From Streptomyces sp. ACA25 (GTDB lineage Bacteria > Actinomycetota > Actinomycetes > Streptomycetales > Streptomycetaceae): DNA of 64,000 nucleotides. The stretch covers positions 1-64,000 of the forward strand of contig NZ_JAQKPV010000018.1 in the NCBI RefSeq assembly GCF_028200735.1, written 5' to 3'. Positions within the stretch are counted from its first letter, which is position 1. Each line of letters opens with the position of its first letter. Shown in pieces: positions 54,755 to 62,505 of the stretch. The position numbers were made by a program, and so were the translations under genes. Below the pieces are notes generated by a model, which searched no databases, was not told the DNA's origin, and worked only from the letters and a program-made list of their open reading frames with translations.

Positions 54755-55128
54755 CCTCATCGCCGGCGCTGACCCGGCTCGCCCGCTCGATGCCCTGTTC
54801 GTCAACGCACCCTTACGCGACTACGCCCAGCGCCCCCGCGTCAACGACTACACCCTGCCCGTGCTCGGCATGGCCTACATCGCCACCTACGCGAAGCGGG
54901 CAGGCTTCAACGTGGGCGTGCTCGATGCCGAGGCGCACGGGCTCGGCATCACCCGGACGAGCGAGCTCGTCGACTCTGCCCGTCCCCGGTGGGTCGGTAT
55001 GAACCTGCTCGCCCCCACCTACGAACTGTCGGCGCAGATCGCCGCCGGCCTCGCCGATGACATCGCCCTCATGGTCGGGGGACACCACGCCAAAGCGATG
55101 CCACAGCACGTGCTCGCCGATCCCCGCA
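54720..55128 (+). pseudogene. Truncated B12-binding radical SAM protein
   Basis: Starts at ATG 54720 inside the end of the glycosylase gene. The first 135 residues match the N-terminal cobalamin-binding part of B12 radical SAM enzymes (ALFVNAPLRDYAQRPRVND, LPVLGMAYIATYAKRAGFNV, MVGGHHAKAMPQHVL). After about 55128 the similarity ends at the thymidylate kinase start; the CxxxCxxC radical SAM domain is gone. The frame continues with unrelated, arginine-rich sequence antisense-like to the kinase. Confidence 0.75.
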
Positions 55129-55170
55129 TGAGCCGCCTTGGCACGCGCGCAACCAGGTGGGAGCCGCCGC

Positions 55171-55818
55171 ATGACCCACCCCGGACGATTCATCACCCTC
55201 GACGGCCCCGGCGGGGTCGGCAAGTCCACCACCCTCGCCACGCTCGCCGGCCTGCTGCGCGAACAGGGCGAAAGCGTGCACACGACGACCGAGCCCTCGA
55301 CTCGCCCCATCGGGCAGTTCACCCGCGCCAACGCCGACCGCGTCCACGGGCACGCACTCGCCTGCCTGGTCGCCGCCGACCGCTACGACCACATCCGTCA
55401 CGAGCTACGGCCGCACCTCGACCGCGGCGACACCGTGCTCTGCGACCGGTACCTCGCCTCGACCCTCGTAGTGCAGCGCCTCGACGACGTCCCCGAGCCC
55501 TTCCTGCTCGACCTGAACGCCGACATCATCCTGCCCGACCTCGCCGTCATCCTCACCGCCGAACCGGCAGTCATCACCAGCCGACTGCGCGAGCGCGGCG
55601 CGCACCACCGATTCGAGCGCGACCCCGTCATACCCGCCCGCGAGGTCGACCTCTACCAGCAAGCCGCACGCACACTCCGCGGCATGGGCGTGGCCGTCCT
55701 CACTCTCGACAACGGCGCCCTCACACCTGAGCAAGCCGCCGAACAGATCCGCGGCGCCCTGACCTCGCCGCCCCCGCGGACATCCGGCGATGCCTCAGCG
55801 ACCACAGGACCCACCTGA
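55171..55818 (+). CDS. Thymidylate (dTMP) kinase-like protein
   Basis: A 215-residue P-loop kinase. The Walker A is LDGPGGVGKSTTLA (about 9-22), the dTMP kinase block VLCDRYLASTLVVQ is near 90-103, and ADIILPDLAVILTAEP follows. It lacks obvious divergence from housekeeping Tmk length (about 210). ATG 55171 has GGGAG upstream. As part of an accessory cluster, it may supply or modify nucleotides for a specialised purpose rather than general DNA synthesis. Confidence 0.85.
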   Translation: MTHPGRFITLDGPGGVGKSTTLATLAGLLREQGESVHTTTEPSTRPIGQFTRANADRVHGHALACLVAADRYDHIRHELRPHLDRGDTVLCDRYLASTLVVQRLDDVPEPFLLDLNADIILPDLAVILTAEPAVITSRLRERGAHHRFERDPVIPAREVDLYQQAARTLRGMGVAVLTLDNGALTPEQAAEQIRGALTSPPPRTSGDASATTGPT

Positions 55819-55931
55819 CCGAACCGCGCGCACTCCCGCGCACCGGCCATGCCCGCCAACGGGCCGCTGCTAACGTCCGGCGCACCGTGCCAGCGAACTA
55901 CATCCCCAGCCACGACTACGGAGCACACCCC

Positions 55932-56246
55932 ATGGAACACCTCTGGCCCACCATCGACCGCCTCGTGCAGTGGCTCGACACCGAGACCGAGACCACACCC
56001 GAGGTCGCCCGGCTGCTGCGCGTGCTCAAGATCAGCGAAGAGGCCGGCGAAGTCGCCGAGGCGATCCACGGTGTGAGTCGCTCCAACCCACGCAAGGGCG
56101 CCAGCCACACGTGGGAGGACGTACAGAAAGAGCTCTGCGACGTCATCCTGACGAGCATGGTTGCCCTGCGGACCATCACCCCGGACGCCGAGAAGGTGTT
56201 CGCCGAACGACTCGACCACATCGCGGAACGGTCGCTGACGTCCTGA
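55932..56246 (+). CDS. MazG-like nucleotide pyrophosphohydrolase
   Basis: A 104-residue all-helical protein with the MazG metal-binding motif KISEEAGEVAEAIHG (about 34-48) and ELCDVILTSMVALR (about 71-84). It hydrolyses nucleoside triphosphates in the family. ATG 55932 has GGAG upstream with 8 bases spacing; a GTG at 55887 lies before it. It closes the cluster and is followed by a perfect terminator. Confidence 0.8.
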   Translation: MEHLWPTIDRLVQWLDTETETTPEVARLLRVLKISEEAGEVAEAIHGVSRSNPRKGASHTWEDVQKELCDVILTSMVALRTITPDAEKVFAERLDHIAERSLTS

Positions 56247-56289
56247 CCCAAGCGCTTCGCCCAGCGGGCGACAGCGCGACGACATCACA

Positions 56290-56319
56290 CCCCGACGGCC
56301 GTTGCACCGGCCGTCGGGG
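56290..56319 (+). terminator. Terminator of the nucleotide-gene cluster
   Basis: Perfect 12-bp stem (CCCCGACGGCCG / CGGCCGTCGGGG) with a 6-base loop, 44 bases after the MazG-like stop. Confidence 0.85.
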
Positions 56320-56330
56320 CACACGCCAAC

Positions 56331-57110
56331 AGCTTTCCAGACCCGGACTTCGCGGGTCGCCGTTTCAGGTCTGTGGCCAGCGGGTTGTCCGATGTCGGTG
56401 TCGAGGAGTTCGAGGAGGTGGAGTTGGACGCCACGGGTGATCTGGACGGTGGGCGGGTCGGTGATGTGGCCGATTCGCAGGGTGAGTTCGCCGAGGTGGT
56501 AGAGGATCATGCGGCCGGTGGGGCGGACCCGACGGTTGTCGGGGTCGAGACCGGCCATGCTCTGTTCCGGCCCCAGGGCCCGTCTGACTTGCCGCTCGAT
56601 CAGGCAGAACACCAGCAGGGCCAGGCAGATGACCTGGATCAGGGCGGCGACGCGCCGGTTGTGCTGGACGAAGACCGGCGCGACCGCGAGCGGCCCCTTG
56701 AAGTCGTGGTAGCGGCGCTCGACCGCGCCTTGGCCCTTGTAGTGGATCAGGACCTGGCCTGGGTCGGCTTCCTCAGCGGGCAGCGAGGTCAGCAGCGCGT
56801 ACCAGCCGTCGACCGCGGCCTCGGCAGTCGGGACGTCCTCATCGAAGTGCCAGTCCGGGGCGGGAACGCCAGTCTCGTTCCCGGTGACCTCATAGCGCAG
56901 GCAGGAGGTGACGCGGCGCTTCGCAGTGATCACGCCGACGCGGGCAACGATCTTTTCGGCGGTCCTGTAGTGCCGTCCACCGGCCGCCGAGGCGAGTTTG
57001 TTCAGGTCCTCGGTGGCCTTGGCCAGGCGTTTGTCCCGGGCGGCCCGCTGGCCTGCGGCGTTCGCGGTGGAATGGACCAGGATCCGCCGCACGGTGAGCT
57101 CGGGATCTGA
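56331..57110 (-). pseudogene. C-terminal fragment of an IS1634/IS4-type transposase
   Basis: About 260 codons with the end of a DDE transposase: QVLIHYKGQGAVERRYHDF (the conserved Y..E..R block with the catalytic glutamate) and IQVICLALLVFCLIERQVRR. The first two catalytic aspartates are missing, and no stop is present at the expected end, where the frame runs on into the MazG-like gene's antisense. No inverted-repeat ends were identified. The upstream edge lies next to the tRNA-Lys terminator. Confidence 0.75.
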
Positions 57111-57115
57111 GCATT

Positions 57116-57144
57116 GAGCCCCGTTCTCGACGAGAACGGGGCTC
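57116..57144 (-). terminator. Terminator of tRNA-Lys
   Basis: A perfect 13-bp stem (GAGCCCCGTTCTC / GAGAACGGGGCTC) with a 3-base loop, 8 bases after the tRNA 3' end. Confidence 0.85.
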
Positions 57145-57152
57145 AACTCCGG

Positions 57153-57225
57153 TAGGCCGCGTGGGACTCGAACCCACAACCCGCAGATTAAAAGTCTGTC
57201 GCTCTGCCAATTGAGCTAGCGGCCC
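57153..57225 (-). tRNA. tRNA-Lys (TTT anticodon)
   Basis: A 73-base cloverleaf. Acceptor arms are GGGCCGC and GCGGCCT, the D-arm starts GCTC, the anticodon loop reads CTTTTAA with anticodon TTT, and the T-arm is GTGGG-TTCGAGT-CCCAC. CCA is not encoded. The first pair of the anticodon stem (27-43) looks like an A-C mismatch. A remnant of a second tRNA-Lys 5' half and integrase pieces lie 0.7 kb away. Confidence 0.92.
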
Positions 57226-57310
57226 GCTGCGCCCAGCATAGCGGGCGCGCGCACGGCCTGTGAGCTTGGCGTATCGCTGACCACGCCCCCCACTGGGGAA
57301 CGAGGCAACG

Positions 57311-57477
57311 TTACGCCGCGTCGCCTCGGTTGTGCACGTTCGTTTCCTGTACAACGCCGAGGTGCCGGTGCAGGTCGTACCGCGACACGGTGTACCGGCG
57401 GCCGTGCCGCAGGACACGGACGGGGTAGGCGCCCCGCTTGGCCAGGTCGTACCCGTTCGTTCGCCCGATGCCGAGGA
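57311..57477 (-). pseudogene. Truncated excisionase-like HTH gene
   Basis: On the minus strand, the frame ending at 57311 reads LGIGRTNGYDLAKRGAYPVR, then VSRYDLHRHLG, matching the small HTH excisionases of actinomycete integrative elements. Its start is missing: the match ends at about 57477, where the integrase fragment begins on the other strand. Confidence 0.6.
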
Positions 57478-57478
57478 C

Positions 57479-57717
57479 GGCTGGCAGCCCTACGAGAGCC
57501 CGCCCAAGACCGAGGGCAGCGCGGACACCATCTCACTTGACCAAGCCAGCGTGGCCGTCCTGCGGCGCCGTCAGGAGCGCCGGCAGGAGCAGAAGCGCGC
57601 CCGCCTCGCACAGGGGAAGGTCTGGCACGAGGCGGGGAAGGTGTGGACGGAGACCGACGGATCGTGGCTGCACCCGGAGAAGGTGAGCGAGGCGTTCCGC
57701 CGGGTCCTCGCCTACGT
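57479..57717 (+). pseudogene. Tyrosine integrase fragment
   Basis: A plus-strand stretch matches the middle of phage-type integrases (PPKTEGSADTISLDQASVAV, then HEAGKVWTETDGSWLHPEKV). The catalytic HxxR and tyrosine are absent. The sequence on to about 57940 has another open frame that may be a decayed tail and attachment site. Confidence 0.6.
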
Positions 57718-57942
57718 CGCTCCTCGTCGAGCTCGACCGCGAACCCGCGGACAAGGTTGCCAACCGAGTTCCCCCGGCACCGGGGACGCCCCTCCGGGCT
57801 CACCTCGGGCTCACATGTGAGTCGGAAGCACACCCCAACTCGGCCGGGAATTGCGAACCGATTGACCGAACATGCAGGTCAGAGCGATTCTCTCGGGACT
57901 TCGCACGAGGGCTCGCGCCGAGCGTCTACGCGCAAGAACGGG

Positions 57943-57981
57943 ATTGAAAGTCCACTGCTCTGCCAATTGAGCTAACGGCCC
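57943..57981 (-). pseudogene. 5' half of a second tRNA-Lys (attachment-site remnant)
   Basis: GGGCCGTTAGCTCAATTGGC, then AGAGCAGTGGACTTT, matches the 5' half of tRNA-Lys up to the anticodon. Similarity stops there. Integration of an element at the anticodon loop is the usual explanation, with the integrase remnant on the inner side. Confidence 0.7.
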
Positions 57982-58076
57982 GCACAGAGCAGCATGGCCC
58001 CCGGCCCTGCCGAGTCACAGGTGATTCCCCCGGCCGACCGGTGCGTCGGCAACGGGGAACACCGCCGGGCGCCCTG

Positions 58077-58532
58077 CTACTGGGGGTGCGGGGCGCCCGG
58101 GGCGGTGTAGTAGAAGCGTCGGCAGCCGAGCAGCATCCCCTCGTCGGAGAGGGTGAAGACATCGACGAAGGCCAGCCCTTCCGACGGGTCGGCCGGGAAG
58201 CAGTCCGACGGGCCCGCCGCCGGCTCTCCGCGTCGGTCGGCACGGGCGGTCAGGTGACCCATGGCCACCACGCTGTCGCCGTCCGCCACGATCTTGAAGA
58301 TGTGGTGCCGCAACGGGGAGCGGTTCGCCGCGACCTGCCCGCGCAGCACTTCCGCGCGCCCGCGCCCCGGTGGCGCGTCGGGGCGCTTCATCTGCATGTT
58401 CTCGTCCAGTAAGGAGCCGTAGCCCTCGAGATCGCCACTGTCGAGGTAGTGGTACGACAACCGTACGTGGTCGACTCCGACAGCCGTGATGGCTGAGCTG
58501 GGCGGCAGCTGACGCTGGTCGTGGCCATTCAT
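58077..58532 (-). CDS. SnoaL-like/nuclear-transport-factor-2 family protein
   Basis: A 151-residue single-domain protein. ITAVGVDHVRLSYHYLDSGD and SLLDENMQMKRP, then HHIFKIVADGDSVVAMGHLT, match the SnoaL-like alpha+beta cone fold. Such proteins are cyclases, isomerases or small binding proteins; the exact role is unknown. ATG 58532 follows AGGA at 8 bases. Divergent from the AfsR-like regulator with a probable SARP site between. Confidence 0.8.
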   Translation of the reverse strand: MNGHDQRQLPPSSAITAVGVDHVRLSYHYLDSGDLEGYGSLLDENMQMKRPDAPPGRGRAEVLRGQVAANRSPLRHHIFKIVADGDSVVAMGHLTARADRRGEPAAGPSDCFPADPSEGLAFVDVFTLSDEGMLLGCRRFYYTAPGAPHPQ

Positions 58533-58639
58533 CGCGAGGTCCTCTCGTCCCTGTCCGTCCCTCCGGACTCGGCACGGAACGGGACCGAGGCGCACGCCGC
58601 CGGCCGCTTTACAGCATGCTGCCGATCTGCAACTCGGGA

Positions 58640-58661
58640 CTATCGCGGCGCTATCGCCATC
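58640..58661. promoter_or_regulatory. Candidate SARP-type direct repeat in the divergent promoter
   Basis: Two CTATCGC heptamers, at 58640-58646 and 58651-58657, spaced 11 bases apart. This periodicity is that of SARP binding sites. It lies about 108-132 bases upstream of both divergent start codons. The same core (CTATC) recurs in the site at 62270. Confidence 0.55.
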
Positions 58662-58771
58662 ACACAGTCTCCATCCCATGGACGTAAGACCTCCTTTCGG
58701 TGACACTGACTCTTTGAGCTGCACATGACCTTGCTGCTCGACCGTTGCCATGCCCCCGGAGTGGGAGACGC

Positions 58772-61700
58772 ATGACCGAATCGTTGAGGTCGGGGCCGAG
58801 CGCATCCGGCCGGCACGCGTTCCGGATCCTCGGCCCCCTCCAGGTGACGGGCCCCGACGGGCCGGTGCGCATCCCGCCGGGACGTCAGGAAGTGATCTTC
58901 GCGGCCCTGTTGCTGGAGGCGAACCGGGTGGTCGGCACCGACTATCTGGTGGACCTCATCTGGGAGGACGAGCCTCCGGACACGGCGCGCACCCAGGTGC
59001 AGATCTGTGTCTCCCGGCTGCGCAAGGTCTTCGCCCGGTCGAGGGTGGACGCACAGATCACGACCAGACCGCCGGGGTACGTCCTCAGCACCGAACCCGA
59101 CAGCCTGGACATGACCGTGTTCAACCGGCAGTTGGCCGAGGCGCGGGTGCTGGTGAAGGAGGGCCGCGACGGGGAGGCGGCCGACCTGCTGCGCGCGGCG
59201 GACGCCCTGTGGGAAGGGCCCTGTCTGAGCGGCCTGACCGGGGAGACCTTGCGCAGCAAGGCGCACCAGCTGGACGAGGAGCGGCTGACAGCCCTGGAGA
59301 CCCGTCTGCAGCTGGAGCTGGACCTGGGACGCCACCATCAGCTCGTCGGTGAGGTGCAGCGGCTGGTGCGCGAGCATCCGTTGCGCGAGCGGCTGCGCGG
59401 CCTGCTGATGCTGGCTCTCTACCGATCCGGGCGGCAGGCCGAGGCGCTCGACTCCTACCGGGCCGGCCGGGAGCTGCTGATCGACGAGCTCGGTCTGGAC
59501 CCGGGAGAGGACCTGCGCCTGCTCGAAACGGCGATCCTCTCCGGGGACGCCGCGCTGCGCCCCGGGACCGGACAGCCACCACGGGCGGACACGGCGTCCG
59601 GGAGCCCGGCGGCGCCGGCCGAGACCTCGGAGACCGCGAAGACCTCGGAGGCCGCGGAGGCCGCGGACACTTCGCACCGGGAGGAGAAGCCCCGTCAGCT
59701 TCCGGCGGACACCGCTGACTTCATCGCCGACGAGCAGGTGATACGGGACATCGAGGCGGTAGTGGCCGGCGGGGAGGCGCACCGCGCCATGGGGGTCGCG
59801 GTCATCGTCGGCAAGCCGGGAATCGGGAAGTCCACGCTGGCCACCCACTTGGCGCACCGGCTGAGCCGGACGAGCTTCCCTGACGGACAGCTCTACTGCG
59901 ACCTGCGCGGCGCGGGGTCCGTGCCCGCCACCACGGCGGAGGTGCTCGGACGGTTCCTGCGGGCGCTCGGCATCCCGGGCCCGGTCATCCCCGACGCGCT
60001 GGACGAACGGGCGGAGATGTACCGCACGCTGCTCGCCACGCGCCGGCTGCTCGTCGTGCTGGACGACGCCGCGTCCGAGGCACAGATCAGCGCGCTCCTT
60101 CCCGGCAGCAGCAGTTGCGCGGTGCTGGTCACCAGCCGGGCGCGGCTCACCGGGCTGCCGGGCGCCCACCGCGTCGAACTCGACGTGCTGGGCGGCGCGC
60201 AGGCACTGGAACTGCTGGGCCGCATCCTCGGCGTCGAGCGGGTGGCGAACGAGCGGGAGGCGGCGGACGCTCTGGTGCGGACCGTGGGCGGTCTGCCGCT
60301 GGCGCTGCGGATCGTCGCGGCCCGGCTGGCGGCCCGCCCGCACTGGTCGCTGGCGTCGATGGTCCACCGGCTGGCCAACGAGCGGCACCGGCTGGACGAG
60401 CTGACCCACGGCGAGATGACGATGCGGGCCTCCTTGTCGCTGACGCACGACGGTTTACCGCCGAGTGACCAGCAGCTGCTGCGGCTGCTGAGCCTGGCCG
60501 GCGGGGTGACGCTGCCGGGCTGGCTGGCCGGAGCGCTGCTCGACGACGACCGGCCGTACCCCTCCGACCTGCTGGAGCCGCTGGTCGACATGCAGATGCT
60601 GGATGTCGTCGGCGTGGAGAGCATCGGCGGTTTCCGGTACGGCTTCCACGAGATCATCCGGGTGTTCGCCCGCGAGCAGCTGGCCCTGCACGACAGTCCC
60701 GCCGTGCAGTCGGCGGCGACGCAGCGGATGCTGGGAGGCTGGATGTCGCTGGCGGAGCAGGCGCACCGGCGGATCTACGGGGGCGACTACACGTTGCTGC
60801 ACGGCACGGCCCCGCGCTGGGCTCCGCCCGCCGCCTGTACCGATGAGCTGCTCGCCGACCCGGTGGAGTGGCTGGACAGCGAGCACGCCAACCTCACCCA
60901 GGCTGTGGAGCACGCGGCCCGTGAGCAGCTGGACGAGGTGTGCTGGAACCTGGCGACGACCCTGGTGACCCTGTTCGAGGCGCGCGGCTATCTCGACCTC
61001 TGGGAGCGCACGCACCGCACGGCGCTGGGCGCGGTGCAGCTGGCGGGCAACAAGCGGGGCTGCGCGGCCGTCCTGGGTTCGCTCGGCTCGCTCCATCTCA
61101 CCCGGCGGCAGCATCAGGAGTCCAGTGACACCCTCGGCTCGGCGCTGGAGCTGTTCACCGAGCTCGACGACGCGCAGGGGCTGGCGCTGTGCCGGCGCGA
61201 CCTGGCCCTGCTGGCGCGGCTGCACGGGAACGATGACGAAGCTCTCGAGCTCTACGCGCGTTCCCTGCGGGACTTCGACCGGGCCGAGGACATCGTCGGG
61301 CGGGCCACCGTCCTGACCCAGCGGGCCCATATCTGGATGCGCCGGGGGCAGGGCGTCACCGCGCAGACCCAGCTGGACGAGGCACTGGCGATATACCGGT
61401 CGGTCGGATACGAGGGCGGGCTGGCCCGTGCCATGCGGCGCGTGGGGCAGGTCCTGCTCCAGCGCGGGGACCACGAGCAGGCGGAGCAGACGCTGACCGA
61501 GGTGCTGCGGCTGTGCCGACACAGCGGCGATGTGATCGGCGAGGGGCAGTTGCTGCGGGACATCGGCCAGGTGCACGCCGTCCGGGGACGGTACGGGGAG
61601 GCGAGGAGTTTTTTCGACCGGGCGCTGTCGGTCCGTGAGCAGATCATGGATCACGGCGGCGCGGCGGTCATCCGCCTGGATCTGGCCCGGCTGCTGGGGC

Positions 61701-61912
61701 GGATGGGCGAGGGCACGGGTGCCAGGGACCTGCTGGAGGAAGCGGCCTTCACGTTCCGCGACCGGAACATGTCCCCGGAGTGGCAGGAGACGCAGGCGCT
61801 GCTGGAGTCGCTGCTGTCCGACGGGGGGCCCGGCGGGAGCGGACCGTACGTCGCGGGGCCGGCCGGAGAGCGGCGGGCCGGGAGCGGGGCCGGGCTGAGT
61901 CCGGCGGGCTGA
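58772..61912 (+). CDS. AfsR-like SARP regulator with NB-ARC and TPR domains
   Basis: A 1046-residue transcription activator. An OmpR-type DNA-binding domain (about 15-105) and BTAD (about 110-260) are followed by an NTPase with Walker A VGKPGIGKSTLAT (about 347-359), LLVVLDDAA (Walker B), and a long TPR array (about 730-1020). This is the AfsR arrangement. The gene has a rare TTA codon at 60455-60457 (residue 562), so translation may depend on bldA. ATG 58772 follows GGGAG. It probably controls its own and adjacent genes. Confidence 0.93.
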   Translation: MTESLRSGPSASGRHAFRILGPLQVTGPDGPVRIPPGRQEVIFAALLLEANRVVGTDYLVDLIWEDEPPDTARTQVQICVSRLRKVFARSRVDAQITTRPPGYVLSTEPDSLDMTVFNRQLAEARVLVKEGRDGEAADLLRAADALWEGPCLSGLTGETLRSKAHQLDEERLTALETRLQLELDLGRHHQLVGEVQRLVREHPLRERLRGLLMLALYRSGRQAEALDSYRAGRELLIDELGLDPGEDLRLLETAILSGDAALRPGTGQPPRADTASGSPAAPAETSETAKTSEAAEAADTSHREEKPRQLPADTADFIADEQVIRDIEAVVAGGEAHRAMGVAVIVGKPGIGKSTLATHLAHRLSRTSFPDGQLYCDLRGAGSVPATTAEVLGRFLRALGIPGPVIPDALDERAEMYRTLLATRRLLVVLDDAASEAQISALLPGSSSCAVLVTSRARLTGLPGAHRVELDVLGGAQALELLGRILGVERVANEREAADALVRTVGGLPLALRIVAARLAARPHWSLASMVHRLANERHRLDELTHGEMTMRASLSLTHDGLPPSDQQLLRLLSLAGGVTLPGWLAGALLDDDRPYPSDLLEPLVDMQMLDVVGVESIGGFRYGFHEIIRVFAREQLALHDSPAVQSAATQRMLGGWMSLAEQAHRRIYGGDYTLLHGTAPRWAPPAACTDELLADPVEWLDSEHANLTQAVEHAAREQLDEVCWNLATTLVTLFEARGYLDLWERTHRTALGAVQLAGNKRGCAAVLGSLGSLHLTRRQHQESSDTLGSALELFTELDDAQGLALCRRDLALLARLHGNDDEALELYARSLRDFDRAEDIVGRATVLTQRAHIWMRRGQGVTAQTQLDEALAIYRSVGYEGGLARAMRRVGQVLLQRGDHEQAEQTLTEVLRLCRHSGDVIGEGQLLRDIGQVHAVRGRYGEARSFFDRALSVREQIMDHGGAAVIRLDLARLLGRMGEGTGARDLLEEAAFTFRDRNMSPEWQETQALLESLLSDGGPGGSGPYVAGPAGERRAGSGAGLSPAG

Positions 61913-61954
61913 CCGGGGCTGCGTCCGGTCGGGGGGGGTGACGCGGTTCCGGGT

Positions 61955-62194
61955 TCAGCAGTCCCAGGGGTCGTTCAGCGGGGCGGCCGAGTCCCAGGGG
62001 TCGTTCAGCGGGGCCGCGGAGTCCCAGGGGTCGTTGCCGGGAGCACCGGCCGCGACGAGCTCCCACGCCTGACTCTGCGCGGTGTGCGCCGGCTGCTGGC
62101 CGGCGGCTGCGGCGGAGGCCTGCGCCCCGAGGAGGGTGGTGGCGGAGAACGCCGCGGTCACGAGTGCGGTCCGGTACATGGTGGTCATGGTCAC
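61955..62194 (-). CDS. Exported peptide with tandem NDPWDSAAPL repeats
   Basis: A 79-residue precursor. The N-terminal 33 residues are a signal peptide (MYRTALVTAAFSATTLLGAQ, then ASA-type cleavage). The mature part ends in two full 10-residue NDPWDSAAPL repeats and a third, shortened NDPWDC. At the DNA level these are 30-base tandem repeats. The start is the GTG at 62194, behind GGAGGG. It lies downstream of the AfsR-like gene on the opposite strand, and a probable SARP site is upstream. The family is unknown to me. Confidence 0.75.
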   Translation of the reverse strand: MTMTTMYRTALVTAAFSATTLLGAQASAAAAGQQPAHTAQSQAWELVAAGAPGNDPWDSAAPLNDPWDSAAPLNDPWDC

Positions 62195-62269
62195 GATGGG
62201 GATCCCTCCGAAGTGCGGTGCGCTGCGTATGTCGTGGGTCACACGTTAGGAAGAGCCGGAATCCCCGGG

Positions 62270-62302
62270 TTATCTCCGCTGCTATCCCCTCGCTATCCCC
62301 TC
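62270..62302. promoter_or_regulatory. Three 11-bp-spaced repeats, candidate SARP binding site
   Basis: TTATCTCCGCT (62270-62280), GCTATCCCCTC (62281-62291) and GCTATCCCCTC (62292-62302) form three consecutive 11-base units with a TATC core. Direct heptamers spaced by four bases are the classic SARP operator. The site is 76 bases upstream of the repeat peptide gene and about 200 upstream of the XRE regulator. Confidence 0.65.
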
Positions 62303-62505
62303 GCGGTGCCCCGGCCGGCCGGCGGAAGGAGCCCGGTGCCGGTGATAGGGACGGGCCGCGTTCCGTTGTCCGGGCGATGCCCGGCCGATAGCCCGCCGTG
62401 GACGATAAGAGGCAACTCGGAACCGAACAGCAGACCCTTGACCTGGTCTTTCTGTTGACAGGCACCTCTTCCGGGTCCCACCCGGCAACGGCAGGAGCAT
62501 CCGTG

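Noticed and set aside
53020..56246. A nucleoside antibiotic biosynthetic cluster
   Set aside because: Only nucleotide-handling proteins and a broken radical SAM gene are present, without glycosyl or tailoring enzymes, transport or resistance genes.
55653..57179. A 508-residue full-length transposase on the minus strand
   Set aside because: Only about 260 codons resemble a transposase. The C-terminal half is antisense to the MazG-like gene, and the N-terminal catalytic aspartates are missing.
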